Assembly: GCF_001302565.1 (NCBI RefSeq)
Contig: NZ_CP012750.1
Location: 3,100,001-3,164,000, forward strand
Reading direction: 5' to 3'
Origin: Glutamicibacter halophytocola
GTDB taxonomy: Bacteria; Actinomycetota; Actinomycetes; Actinomycetales; Micrococcaceae
DNA length: 64,000 bases
The position numbers were made by a program, and so were the translations under genes. This document shows, one piece after another, positions 34,721-43,062 of the stretch. Position 1 is the first letter of the stretch; every line of letters begins with the position of its first letter. The notes under the pieces are model-generated. The model saw nothing but the letters and a program-made list of their open reading frames with translations, was not told where the DNA came from and made no database searches.

Positions 34721-35890
34721 ATGGCTGAGCAGCACCCACAGGTACCGGCGCATTCGGTTCCCGATTCCGCCCTGCGCTTCATCGGATTCCTTTCGTTTTT
34801 TGACCGCTACGGCACTCCGCCGATGCTGCTGGCACTCTCGCTGGGCACGTCTTTGGACTTCTCCCAAGCCGTTCAGCTTGTCACCGCCTACTCGTTGTTC
34901 TACGCCATCGGGCAACCGCTGTGGGGACTGGCCAGCGATCGCTTCGGACGACTTCTCGTCCTGCGTTCAGCGCTCATTGGTGCCGGTGCCGGCGCCCTGG
35001 CAAGCATCATGTTCAGCGATTATGCACCTCTGCTCATTGCACGATGCCTCACCGGACTGATGTTCGGCGCACTCTATCCGACGCTCCTGACCTTGCTCGG
35101 CGACACTCGCCACGGTGTTGAACGGGCACGCGGGCTATCGGATCTTCAGATCTATTCGTCCTTGGGCACCACCTTGGCCACGCTCTCGGCAGGAGCGCTC
35201 GCTACCTATCTGGATTGGCGCCTGGTCTTCGCGCTTCCAGCGCTAGGGAGTGTCGCTGCGTTGTATTCCTTGCGTCGTTTGCGAGAGCCACAGCATTCGC
35301 GCAGCAGTTTTAGCCTTGCAGCGGCATTGCGTCCAATGAATTTGGCCTTGTACGCCATCGTCTTTCTGGAAGGCGCGCTGCTGATGGGTCTGCTGACCTA
35401 CGTTGTACCCGCCTTGCAGCGCTCGGGTGCTTCCATTGGAGTAGCGGGCGTCTTGGGGTGCGGTTTTGCAGTGGGAGTAATTTTGGGCGCGCGGTTGATG
35501 CGACGGCTGGTGGCGCGAATCTCGCGGACCTGGCTGATCGGTGGAGGCGGATTGCTGCTCTGTGGAGCTTTCCTGCCATCCGCGCTCTGGCCTTCAGCCG
35601 GTTCATATACCGCCACTGCCCTGCTCCTGGGAGCCACGAATGCCATCATGCACTCTTCGATGCAGGGCTGGGCCACCGACATCGCACCGGATGCTCGGGC
35701 GACCACGGTATCGTTCTTCGTGTTTTCGCTCTTTGCCGGCGCCTCGGCGGCCACCTATGTCAGCGCCGCCACCGCAGAACAGGGACATTACGCGCAGATT
35801 TTCGGTTACGGCCTAGTCTTCAGCCTCGTATTAACTGTTCTTGCGACCACTACTCATGCGCTATGGCGCAAGAAGACCCCAGGCAACTAA
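34721..35890 (+). CDS. MFS transporter
   Basis: 389 aa, about 12 membrane helices in two halves. The MFS loop 2-3 motif appears as GLASDRFGRLLVLRSALIGAGAG (about residues 69-90). The motif after helix 5 is seen as LGTTLATLSAGALATYLDWRLVF. An SMQGWATDIAPDARATTVSFFVF segment in helix 11 resembles YbcL/AraJ-type exporters. Likely drug or metabolite proton antiporter in the cytoplasmic membrane, substrate unknown. Start ATG with AAGGA about 7 nt upstream. Convergent with the LysE gene. Confidence 0.85.
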   Translation: MAEQHPQVPAHSVPDSALRFIGFLSFFDRYGTPPMLLALSLGTSLDFSQAVQLVTAYSLFYAIGQPLWGLASDRFGRLLVLRSALIGAGAGALASIMFSDYAPLLIARCLTGLMFGALYPTLLTLLGDTRHGVERARGLSDLQIYSSLGTTLATLSAGALATYLDWRLVFALPALGSVAALYSLRRLREPQHSRSSFSLAAALRPMNLALYAIVFLEGALLMGLLTYVVPALQRSGASIGVAGVLGCGFAVGVILGARLMRRLVARISRTWLIGGGGLLLCGAFLPSALWPSAGSYTATALLLGATNAIMHSSMQGWATDIAPDARATTVSFFVFSLFAGASAATYVSAATAEQGHYAQIFGYGLVFSLVLTVLATTTHALWRKKTPGN

Positions 35891-35958
35891 TCTGTCCGCG
35901 GCTTGGCAGCACAAACAGCCTATGAATGGGCAACGCCTTGCTGCACTTTGAGCGGAGC

Positions 35959-36612
35959 CTACTTGAACGCGCTGATGATCACGCCGGCACCCATCAGGAA
36001 CAGCGCCGCACAAGCCGTCCACTCCAAACGCAGAGCGATCTCTGGTCGCTTGAACCAGTGCATTGCCTTGGACGCAGCAGTGCTCAAGATCAGCATGTAG
36101 CCGAAGCCTACCGAAGCGAAAATTGCACCTAGCCCCATCCCCCAGAGGAAAGTATTGGAATCCTTCGGGATGAAACTTGGCATCATGGCAAGAAAAAGCA
36201 AGCCCAGCTTTGGATTTAATGCAGCAGAAAGCATGCCAGCGGCAAAGGTCTTTCCCAATGAGTGAACTTCCCGACGATGCCCCTCACGAGTTTCAGTGCG
36301 AGCGATCGCGCTATCAGCCTTGGCAACCGCTCGCGATTTCAGGAAGCCGCTGAGCCCCAGATACGCCAGATACAGCCCACCGAGAATGGCGATAACGGTT
36401 TCAACCATGGGAAACCGCTGAATTACCGAAGCCGCGCCAGCTCCCGCCAAGGTAGCCCAAGCGAAAATGGCGACCATCATTCCCAGCGCTGCAATTATTC
36501 CGTGCATCTGCCGCACCAGCGAATAGCGCAGCACCAAGAAAGTATCTGGTCCAGGTGAAAGTGTCACCATCACGCAAACGCCAAGGTATGCGCAGAACGA
36601 AGCCCAAGTCAT
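35959..36612 (-). CDS. LysE/RhtB-family amino acid exporter
   Basis: 217 aa with about six membrane helices. The family hallmark near the N-terminus, VTLSPGPDTFLVLRYSLVRQMHGIIAALGM (residues about 16-45), and the central AGMLSAALNPKLGLLFLAMMPSFI are both intact. Such proteins export amino acids or homoserine lactone-type molecules using the proton motive force. A polar loop (KADSAIARTETREGHRREV) between helices 3 and 4 is normal for the family. Monocistronic, substrate not predictable. Confidence 0.88.
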   Translation of the reverse strand: MTWASFCAYLGVCVMVTLSPGPDTFLVLRYSLVRQMHGIIAALGMMVAIFAWATLAGAGAASVIQRFPMVETVIAILGGLYLAYLGLSGFLKSRAVAKADSAIARTETREGHRREVHSLGKTFAAGMLSAALNPKLGLLFLAMMPSFIPKDSNTFLWGMGLGAIFASVGFGYMLILSTAASKAMHWFKRPEIALRLEWTACAALFLMGAGVIISAFK

Positions 36613-36806
36613 AATGCACCAGTTTAGAAATGAAATTGCTACATCGGCGAAACGGTGACGATGGCATCAACCAGTTTCACGGTTGGCAGTCGCTGTTCTC
36701 GATAAGGGCTTCTGGGGCTCGAGCAGAACATTTTCTCCAGTTTGTACGAGAATTGACCCAAGCATTGATTTAATAGACTCACCATCAAGTTTGAAAGCAG
36801 GCGGCA

Positions 36807-37259
36807 ATGTCTACTCCGAATGGCGAACCGCAGAATCCGTACACTGCGGGGCAGCCAAACCAGGGCCAGAATCAGCGGTTCGGTCAGCAAGGGCAATACC
36901 AGCAGTCGCAGTATCAACAGTCCCAGTACCAGCAGTCTCCGTACCAGCAGACGCCTTACCAGGCTGGCTATCCCGGATACCCAACGCAGGCGCAGTTCGA
37001 GGGAAGCCAGCTGGCCCAGACCTCCATGATCCTTGGCATTCTTTCGATCTTTATCTTGAATGTAATTTTGGGTCCCATAGCAATCGTCAAGGCCAACCGG
37101 GCCGAGCGCGAGTTTAATACAGCGGCAACCGTGGGCAAGGTGACTGGCTGGATCGGCACCATTATCGGCTTGTTCTGGGTTCTTGGCTTCGTGGGCATGA
37201 TGGTTCTGGCAATCTTCGCGCCAGAAATGTCCTACGACACCTACGACAACGGCTTCTAG
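36807..37259 (+). CDS. DUF4190-type membrane protein with Gln/Pro/Tyr repeat tail
   Basis: 150 aa. The N-terminal 65 residues are a low-complexity cytoplasmic tail rich in Q, Y, P and S with tandem YQQSQ-like pentapeptides. Two membrane helices follow (ILGILSIFILNVILGPIAIVKA and TGWIGTIIGLFWVLGFVGMMVLAIF) joined by a short loop with KANRAEREF. This layout is typical of actinobacterial DUF4190 proteins, whose role is unknown. Start ATG with AGGCGG upstream. Single gene ended by the terminator at 37287. Confidence 0.75.
   Translation: MSTPNGEPQNPYTAGQPNQGQNQRFGQQGQYQQSQYQQSQYQQSPYQQTPYQAGYPGYPTQAQFEGSQLAQTSMILGILSIFILNVILGPIAIVKANRAEREFNTAATVGKVTGWIGTIIGLFWVLGFVGMMVLAIFAPEMSYDTYDNGF
36897..36956 (+). 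repeat. Four 15-bp tandem repeats inside the DUF4190 gene
   Basis: Units of the form TACCAGCAGTCGCAG at 36897, 36912, 36927 and 36942 encode YQQSQ, YQQSQ, YQQSP and YQQTP. A possible site of length change by slippage. Confidence 0.8.
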
Positions 37260-37286
37260 GCTCACTAGAAAATCCGCTTAACGACA

Positions 37287-37320
37287 AAAGCCTCCGAACC
37301 ATAACTGGTTCGGAGGCTTT
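37287..37320. terminator. Bidirectional terminator between DUF4190 and yceI genes
   Basis: A perfect 14-bp stem (AAAGCCTCCGAACC and complement) with a 6-nt loop between convergent genes. The terminal A/T pairs supply T-runs in both directions. Confidence 0.85.
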
Positions 37321-37372
37321 GCCGGTATCGGCCCTCATACCGCCAACCCCATGGCGGTTCTCGGGAAGCTAT

Positions 37373-37921
37373 TTAGGCTGCGGCAGGCAGTACGAAGGAA
37401 GCATCAAGCTCGATCTTGACCTTGTCGCTGACCAGAACGCCACCGGCTTCCAGCGCTGCGTTCCAGGTGATGCCGAATTCCTTGCGGGAGATGGTGGTGG
37501 ATGCGAAGAAGCCAGCGCGGGTTGCACCAAAAGCATCGACAGCCTGGCCGCCAACTTCAACTTCGAATTCAACTTCCTTGGATACGCCACGGATGGTCAG
37601 GTCGCCAACCAAGATGAACTCGTCGGCACCGCCCTTGAGGCCGGTCGACTTGAAGGTCATGGTTGGGAACTGCTCGGCGTCGAAGAAGTCAGCGCCCTTG
37701 AGGTGGCCGTCGCGGTTTGCATCCTTGGTGTTAACCGAGCTGATCTGAACGGATGCTTCAACGCTGGAAGCTTCCAGGGTCTCTGCGATGTTCAGGGTTG
37801 CATCGAATTCGGTGAAACTACCGCGAACCTTGGAGATGCCAGCGTGGCGGACCGAGAAGCCAACCTCTGAGTGCGATGCGTCAAGGTTCCAGGTACCAGC
37901 GGTCAATGCAGTTGCAGTCAT
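37373..37921 (-). CDS. YceI-family lipid-binding protein
   Basis: 182 aa from the ATG at 37921 with GGAAGGA 8 nt upstream. YceI lipocalin-like fold: AGTWNLDASHSEVGFSVRHAGISKVRGSFTEFDATLNI at the N-terminus, HLKGADFFDAEQFPTMTFKS in the middle and GVSKEVEFEVEVGG near residue 120. No signal peptide is visible, so it is probably cytosolic here. The family binds polyisoprenoids or amphiphiles and is linked to stress. Two TTGA-N4-TCAA sites upstream point to a MarR-type regulator not encoded next to it. Confidence 0.87.
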   Translation of the reverse strand: MTATALTAGTWNLDASHSEVGFSVRHAGISKVRGSFTEFDATLNIAETLEASSVEASVQISSVNTKDANRDGHLKGADFFDAEQFPTMTFKSTGLKGGADEFILVGDLTIRGVSKEVEFEVEVGGQAVDAFGATRAGFFASTTISRKEFGITWNAALEAGGVLVSDKVKIELDASFVLPAAA

Positions 37922-37952
37922 GTCTAAATCCTTCCGTTGCGCCAACAAGTAG

Positions 37953-38011
37953 TTGACGTTTCAATTTGTTTCGATGACACCAGTATTGCACCAATTAAGT
38001 TGAAGCGTCAA
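37953..38011. promoter_or_regulatory. Twin TTGA-N4-TCAA sites upstream of yceI
   Basis: TTGACGTTTCAA (37953-37964) and TTGAAGCGTCAA (38000-38011) are two partial palindromes 47 bp apart centre to centre. On the minus strand both lie within 90 bp of the yceI start. The TTGA/TCAA halves resemble sites bound by MarR-family proteins. Confidence 0.5.
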
Positions 38012-38222
38012 TGAGTTTTCTCAAAAAAAATCCCCAACACGCACGCGTGCGACCAGAATTCGCATGTTGACCTCAATCTTTAGGCTACAAAATTCTTTTT
38101 GAACTACTTTTGCACTCGACCGGTCTTGGCTCAATGCGGCGATTTGGGTGCAACCCAGCCCATTCATTCTGCAACCACGGCTGAACCGGGGAAACCAACC
38201 CTGGATGAACCTTCAATGGCAA
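38012..38222. other. Non-coding stretch between yceI and the opuC-type operon
   Basis: Part of a 369-bp gap. It contains an A-run (TCAAAAAAAA) and a short CACGCACGCGTGCG palindrome but no supported gene. Confidence 0.35.
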
Positions 38223-38262
38223 AAGCTGGACCCCGACTTCCAAAGAAGTCGAAGCCCAGCTT
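38223..38262 (-). terminator. Putative terminator of the osmoprotectant ABC operon
   Basis: An 18-bp stem with three mismatches (AAGCTGG..CGACTTC against GAAGTCG..CCAGCTT) and a CAAA loop, 28 bp past the operon's last stop codon. T-run weak. Confidence 0.5.
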
Positions 38263-38290
38263 GCGAGGTCATCCACTATCGAACGCTATA

Positions 38291-39268
38291 TCAAGGCTTG
38301 GAAACCAGCCCTTGATCAACCATCCATTCAAAGGCAACGTCTGCTGGCTCGCGGCCAACGACATCCACCTGGTAGTTCAGTTCCATCAGGACTTCATCGG
38401 TGAGCAGCGGAGCGATCTGGGCCATAATGCCTTCAACTTCCGGATGCTCTTTCAAGAATTCGCCATTAAAAGCTGGAGCGGCGTTGTAGCTCGGGAAGTA
38501 CTTCTTGTCGTCTTCCAATACCGTCAAGTTCAAAGCCTTGATTCGGCCATCGGTGGTGAACACTTCGCCGAAGTTGCAAGCACCGTCGGCTGTTGCCTGA
38601 TAGATAGCGCCAACGTCATAGAGGCCAATATTGCTCTCCGGAACCTCAGCCCCGCGGTCAATGCCATAGTGCTCCAGCATTGGCGTCAGGCCATCGCGGC
38701 GCGAATTGAATTCAGGATCGACACAGAAGGTCAGATCCTTCGGATCCACATCTTTCAGCTCTGAAAGCTTGGTAACTCCCAGGTGTTTTGCCGTCTCTTC
38801 ATTCATTGCCATGGCATACGTGTTGTTCAGTGGTGCCGGATCGCCCCAGTCGATGCCATTGGGAATATCGTCCTTTTTCACCGCTTCCCACTGTGCCTGT
38901 TCTCCATCGACCGGTTCTTCATGGCCAAGATATGTCAGCCAAGCGGTGCCGGTGTATTCCCAAAGCACACTAGCGTCCCCGGAGAGCAATAGCTGCCGGG
39001 CGGGCTGGGAACCTGGCACGTTGGTCAAGTCGGTGACGTCGTAGCCGGCGGCTTCCAAGGCGATCACGGTGATCTTGCCCAAGAGCAGCTGCTCGGTGAA
39101 CGACTTGGAAGTCACCGTCACCTTCGACTTTTCCTGGCCATCAGCGACCGGCTGGATTTTTCCGGGCCCCACCGCGGGGACGGTACCCGTTGACGGGCTC
39201 AGGCCGCAACCGGCTAAACCGATCACCGCAGCGATCGAGACCAGGGACAGTTTCATTGCGTTTTTCAT
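38291..39268 (-). CDS. Osmoprotectant (glycine betaine/choline-type) ABC transporter substrate-binding lipoprotein
   Basis: 325 aa from the ATG at 39268, inside an ATGA overlap with the upstream permease. A lipoprotein signal peptide ends in IGLAGCG with the lipidated cysteine near residue 21. OpuAC/OpuCC-type domain: KVTVTSKSFTEQLLLGKITVIALEAAGYDV, GSQPARQLLLSGDASVLWEYTGTAW and the C-terminal FNGEFLKEHPEVEGIMAQIAPLLTDEVLMELNYQVD. It captures quaternary-amine compatible solutes outside the cell. Last gene of the permease-ATPase-permease-binding protein operon. Confidence 0.9.
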   Translation of the reverse strand: MKNAMKLSLVSIAAVIGLAGCGLSPSTGTVPAVGPGKIQPVADGQEKSKVTVTSKSFTEQLLLGKITVIALEAAGYDVTDLTNVPGSQPARQLLLSGDASVLWEYTGTAWLTYLGHEEPVDGEQAQWEAVKKDDIPNGIDWGDPAPLNNTYAMAMNEETAKHLGVTKLSELKDVDPKDLTFCVDPEFNSRRDGLTPMLEHYGIDRGAEVPESNIGLYDVGAIYQATADGACNFGEVFTTDGRIKALNLTVLEDDKKYFPSYNAAPAFNGEFLKEHPEVEGIMAQIAPLLTDEVLMELNYQVDVVGREPADVAFEWMVDQGLVSKP

Positions 39269-39993
39269 GACAGTCCCTTCGGCCGTGCAACCTGTTCCAC
39301 GACGCGTCCCAGCCAATCGATGGTCAAGGCCAGCAGCGCAACCAGAAGCGAACCGGTAATCAGTACGACGTTGAGGTTGAGGTTCACCCCGGTGGTGATC
39401 AGGATGCCCAATCCGCCACCGTTGATGAAGGTCGCCAAAGTGGCAGTACCCACCAGGAGAACCAGCGCGGTGCGAATGCCGGACAGCATCACGGGCACGG
39501 CCAAGGGCAGCTCCACCTTGAACAGCACTGCCATCAAGCTCATGCCAATGCCTCGCCCGGCCTCGACGATGCGCTGGTCTACCTGTTGCAAGCCCACGAT
39601 GGTATTGGACAGCACCGGCAGAATGGCATAGATCACCAACGAGACGATCGCGGTCTTGGCGCCGAATCCAAGCCAGAACGCCAACAGCACGACAACGCCA
39701 ATAGCCGGAGCTGCCTGGCCGAAGTTGGCAATGGCCCGCACAACCGGCGCCGCACGGCGCAAGCCCGGACGGGTCAGCACAATGCCCAGGGGAATGGCGA
39801 TGATCAAGACGATCACCGTGGAAATCACCGTCAGCTTCAGGTGCTCCAGGGTGTATCCCCAGATCGTGGCCGGATCCAGTGTCTGGCGTTCGGTCTCGGT
39901 CAGATCAGCGGTCAGCAGCCACACCATGAGCACCGCGAAGGCCGCGGCGATGGCCACGATTTGCCATATAAGGGTTCGTTTTTCTGCGCTCAT
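39265..39993 (-). CDS. Osmoprotectant ABC transporter permease 2
   Basis: 242 aa with about 5-6 membrane helices. The cytoplasmic EAA loop contacting the ATPase is VEAGRGIGMSLMAVLFKVELPLAVPVMLSGIRTA. LRRAAPVVRAIANFGQAAPAIGVVVLLAF is typical of OpuC/YehW-type permeases. It pairs with the permease encoded at 41245. Its ATG overlaps the ATPase stop and its stop overlaps the binding-protein start. Confidence 0.88.
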   Translation of the reverse strand: MSAEKRTLIWQIVAIAAAFAVLMVWLLTADLTETERQTLDPATIWGYTLEHLKLTVISTVIVLIIAIPLGIVLTRPGLRRAAPVVRAIANFGQAAPAIGVVVLLAFWLGFGAKTAIVSLVIYAILPVLSNTIVGLQQVDQRIVEAGRGIGMSLMAVLFKVELPLAVPVMLSGIRTALVLLVGTATLATFINGGGLGILITTGVNLNLNVVLITGSLLVALLALTIDWLGRVVEQVARPKGLS

Positions 39994-41252
39994 ACAGGTT
40001 CACCATCCGAATTGGCGGCCCCGCTATTGATGTCCACGATGTTGATAGCTCCAGAGTTCAACCCGACCGGTGCCGAGTGGTCCCCGTCTTGGGCGCCATT
40101 GGCCGCAGCGATGGCTTCCATCACCGTCTGGACGGTGATGGTGCCCAGCAGCACGTCTCGCCGGCCGGTGACCAGCGCCGATTCGGAACTGGCCACCAGC
40201 ATGGTGTCCAGGGCATCGTTGAGCGTTGCCTGCTCGCCAACGACCGGAAGGCTCTGGTCATAGGTGCCGTCGATGATCTCCGCACGCGAGAGCTGCCGGC
40301 GATCCAGCCGGCGCAAGGGACGCCCGCGTGAATCCAGGACCACCGCGTACTTGCGGCCGGCGCCTTGCACTTGCGAGAGCACATCGGAAGCCCGCTTGCC
40401 CGGCGATGTCGTGATCGCTTCTTCCAGGTCCACCTCGTTGACCCGGGTCAGCGTCAGCTGCTTCAAGCCTGCGCCGGAGCCAATGAAGTTCTCCACGAAT
40501 TCGCTGGCCGGATTGGCCAGGATCCTTTCGGGAGAATCGTATTGCTCCAGCTGCGCGCCTTCGTTGAAGATGGCGATCCAGTCCCCCAGCTTCACCGCTT
40601 CGTCAAAGTCGTGGGTGACGCAGACAATGGTCTTCTGGACCTCGGACTGGATGTTGAGCAGCTCATCTTGCAAGCGCTGGCGGGTGATCGGATCAACCGC
40701 GCCGAAGGGCTCGTCCATGAGCAATACCGGAGGGTCAGCCGCCAAGGCGCGGGCCACGCCAACGCGCTGCTGCTGGCCACCGGAAAGCTCCTTCGGGAAG
40801 CGGTCCCGATACAGCTCGGGATCCAGCGATACCAGCTCCAGCAGCTCATCGACACGTGCCGCGATCTTTTCCTTGGACCACCCCAGCATCTTGGGAACCA
40901 TGGCGATATTGGTTGCCACGGTCATATGCGGGAAGAGCCCTCCAGCCTGGATGACGTAGCCAATGCGCCGGCGCAGCTCGTCGCCATTCATGCCGGTGAC
41001 GTCTTCCCCGTTGATCACGATTTTTCCGCTGGTAGGCTCGATCAGCCGGTTGATCATTTTCAGGGTCGTCGTCTTGCCGCAGCCCGAGGGCCCAACGAAC
41101 ATCACGATGGATCCGGCGGGGATCTCCAGGGTAAGGCCGCCGACTGCGGATTTCTTCTGCCCGGGGTACGTCTTGGTCACTTCTTCGAGCATGATCGACG
41201 CGCCAGTGACATCCTGTGCGGTCATGGTTTCGGAATTCTTATTTTCAGACAC
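39990..41252 (-). CDS. Osmoprotectant ABC transporter ATPase with C-terminal CBS region
   Basis: 420 aa. Walker A GPSGCGKTT (about residues 54-62), Q-loop IQAGGLFPHMTV, signature LSGGQQQRVGVARAL, Walker B VLLMDEPFGAVD and switch histidine in VTHDFDEAVKLGD. The region beyond about 270 contains a CBS-like pair (KYAVVLDSRGRPLRRLDRR, LNDALDTMLVASSESALVTGRRDVLLGTITVQTVMEAI), as in OpuCA, where it senses ionic strength. It drives uptake through the two permeases. Both ends overlap neighbouring genes. Confidence 0.92.
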   Translation of the reverse strand: MSENKNSETMTAQDVTGASIMLEEVTKTYPGQKKSAVGGLTLEIPAGSIVMFVGPSGCGKTTTLKMINRLIEPTSGKIVINGEDVTGMNGDELRRRIGYVIQAGGLFPHMTVATNIAMVPKMLGWSKEKIAARVDELLELVSLDPELYRDRFPKELSGGQQQRVGVARALAADPPVLLMDEPFGAVDPITRQRLQDELLNIQSEVQKTIVCVTHDFDEAVKLGDWIAIFNEGAQLEQYDSPERILANPASEFVENFIGSGAGLKQLTLTRVNEVDLEEAITTSPGKRASDVLSQVQGAGRKYAVVLDSRGRPLRRLDRRQLSRAEIIDGTYDQSLPVVGEQATLNDALDTMLVASSESALVTGRRDVLLGTITVQTVMEAIAAANGAQDGDHSAPVGLNSGAINIVDINSGAANSDGEPV

Positions 41253-41886
41253 GGATACCTCGCGGGGTAGTCAGTCGGCCGATGCCGAGCAAAATCAAGT
41301 CAAGAATGAGCGCAAGAATCACGACGCCGGCCACGCCGGTCACGACAGATTCCAGGGAGTTGGCTCCGCCAAGGCGGGAAAGGCCCTGGAAAATGAAGCC
41401 ACCGAGGCCCGGGCCCAGCGCATAGGAGACGACAGCGGCTACGCCCATGACCATCTGGGCCGAAACTCGCACGCCGGTCAGGATGACAGGCCAGGCGATG
41501 GGCAGTTCCACGGAGATGAGGGTTTTCAGCCGGCTCATTCCGATGCCCTTGGCGGATTCGACAATGGACGGTTCGATATTATTCAGGCCCACGATGGCAT
41601 TGCGCAGAATTGGCAGAGCAGCGAAGAACGTCACCACGATCACCGCTGGTGCAACGCCGAAGCCAAAAGGAACAATCAGCAAGCCAATCAACGCGAAGGA
41701 CGGGATGGTCAGCCCGATGGCGCTGACGGAGTTGGCGATGCCGGAGAGGGATTTATTGCGGTACACCAGGACGGCAATAAAAACAGCAATGACAGTTGCC
41801 AGGATCAGGCACTGAGCGACCAGCGAAAAGTGCTGCCACGAGGCGAAGAAAATATGGCGATATCGCTCGCCAAAATAGTCACCCAC
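41245..41886 (-). CDS. Osmoprotectant ABC transporter permease 1
   Basis: 213 aa from a GTG at 41886 (a weak AGG lies 10 nt upstream). Six helices. EAA-type loop IVESAKGIGMSRLKTLISVELPIAWPVILTGVRVSAQMVMG, and the FAALPILRNAIVGLNNIEPS stretch shared with the second permease. First gene of the operon, overlapping the ATPase by 8 nt. The order permease-ATPase-permease-binding protein differs from the Listeria opuCABCD order. Confidence 0.86.
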   Translation of the reverse strand: MGDYFGERYRHIFFASWQHFSLVAQCLILATVIAVFIAVLVYRNKSLSGIANSVSAIGLTIPSFALIGLLIVPFGFGVAPAVIVVTFFAALPILRNAIVGLNNIEPSIVESAKGIGMSRLKTLISVELPIAWPVILTGVRVSAQMVMGVAAVVSYALGPGLGGFIFQGLSRLGGANSLESVVTGVAGVVILALILDLILLGIGRLTTPRGIRV

Positions 41887-42101
41887 ATTAAAACCTACTT
41901 CACTTTAGTTACGTATCCAGATAGATCTCAGGGCAGCAAAACTGCCCCGTTCATATCCTGAGCTTACCGGGGGTAATTCAGGTCACCAAGATTATCGGGG
42001 CTGGGCACCGCGCCCCGCACCATGTTCTACCGGGCAAAACAATCCTTGTGGGAAGCTGAAACAGGGTGTGAATTCGACCCGAAATGTAGTGAGATAGAAA
42101 C

Positions 42102-42959
42102 ATGAAACTTGCTACGCTCCGCCTCGCCAGCGAACCCGGCCATACCACGGCAGCTCTCATCGACGATGGCAGGGCCTACTATCTGGACAATCTCGACACC
42201 GTGCAGCGTTTCCTTCGGCTCGATCCCGAAACCCAGCAGGAAGTCATCGCCCGCGCGCTAGTCGGCGAGTCCATTGCAGAGGGCGAAGCCGACTACGCCC
42301 CCTTGATTCCCCAGCCGTCGAAGATCTATTGCATCGGCTTGAACTACAAGTCGCATGCGGCAGAAGTCGGCGAGGAACTGCCCAAGTACCCCACCGTATT
42401 TGCCAAGTTTGCTTCATCGCTCTGCGGCGCAAACGACGCGGTGGAGATCCCGGTAGAAGACCATCGCGTTGATTACGAGGCTGAATTGGCCATCATCATC
42501 GGCGCACCGGGCCGCCGAATCAGCGAGGAATCCGCCCCGGAACATATTGCCGGCTACGCCGTTTCCAGCGACGTTTCCATGCGCGGATACCAGGGGCGCA
42601 CGCAGGAGTGGCTGCAGGGAAAGATCTGGGATCACTCCACTCCCCTTGGTCCGTGGCTGGTGACTCCTGACGAACTGGATCCAGCAGCAAAAATCACCAG
42701 TTCCGTCAACGGCACGGTAGTCCAGGAGGCCCGGATCGACGATTTGATCTTCTCCGTGAGCGAGCTGGTTTCCTACCTCTCGACCTTCAACGAGCTGCAG
42801 CCCGGTGATGTCATCCTGACCGGCACCCCTGCAGGTGTAGCACTGGGACGACGCGACGAAAATGGGCGCCACCCGTGGCTCAAGCACGGAGATGTGCTGG
42901 AGACCCGGATTGAGGGTCTGGGAATGGCCCGGACAACGTTCCACGCACCACAGAACTAG
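42102..42959 (+). CDS. Fumarylacetoacetate hydrolase-family protein
   Basis: 285 aa. The C-terminal FAH domain (about residues 75-280) has CIGLNYKSHAAEVGEELPKYPTVFAKF. It carries the metal-binding acidic residues in VDYEAELAIIIG (E-x-E) and a third in SSDVSMRGYQ, plus LQPGDVILTGTPAGVALGRR near the end. These Mg-dependent enzymes hydrolyse or decarboxylate acylpyruvates and related 2-oxo acids. An N-terminal 70-residue cap is typical of the ureidoglycolate lyase/acylpyruvase group. No catabolic partner gene lies beside it, so the substrate is open. Confidence 0.88.
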   Translation: MKLATLRLASEPGHTTAALIDDGRAYYLDNLDTVQRFLRLDPETQQEVIARALVGESIAEGEADYAPLIPQPSKIYCIGLNYKSHAAEVGEELPKYPTVFAKFASSLCGANDAVEIPVEDHRVDYEAELAIIIGAPGRRISEESAPEHIAGYAVSSDVSMRGYQGRTQEWLQGKIWDHSTPLGPWLVTPDELDPAAKITSSVNGTVVQEARIDDLIFSVSELVSYLSTFNELQPGDVILTGTPAGVALGRRDENGRHPWLKHGDVLETRIEGLGMARTTFHAPQN

Positions 42960-42969
42960 CCATTTAGCT

Positions 42970-43006
42970 GCAATGGGCCTGCCAGTTGAACTGGTGGGCC
43001 CATTGC
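42970..43006 (+). terminator. Terminator after the FAH-family gene
   Basis: A 10-bp outer stem (GCAATGGGCC and complement), extended by wobble and CCAG/CTGG pairs with a 5-nt loop, 10 bp past the stop. Confidence 0.75.
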
Positions 43007-43025
43007 CTTGCGATCACCTCTCCGC

Positions 43026-43053
43026 TTGTTATTGAGAATCATTCTCATATAAG
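43026..43053 (+). promoter_or_regulatory. Promoter of the Zur-controlled cobW-like/rpmJ unit
   Basis: -35 TTGTTA (43026-43031) and -10 TATAAG (43048-43053) with a 16-bp spacer. The expected transcription start (about 43060) is only a few bases before the GTG at 43063, implying a leaderless or nearly leaderless mRNA. Confidence 0.5.
43033..43047. promoter_or_regulatory. Zur box
   Basis: TGAGAATCATTCTCA is a perfect 15-bp palindrome of the Fur/Zur type and fills the promoter spacer. The downstream genes (CobW-like protein, cysteine-free L36) belong to the classic zinc-starvation regulon, so Zur is favoured over Fur. Confidence 0.75.
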
Positions 43054-43062
43054 CTGAATGGT

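Noticed and set aside
36897..36956. Tandem 15-bp units considered as a CRISPR-like or regulatory repeat
   Set aside because: They are in frame within the DUF4190 gene, have no spacers and simply encode YQQS-type pentapeptides.
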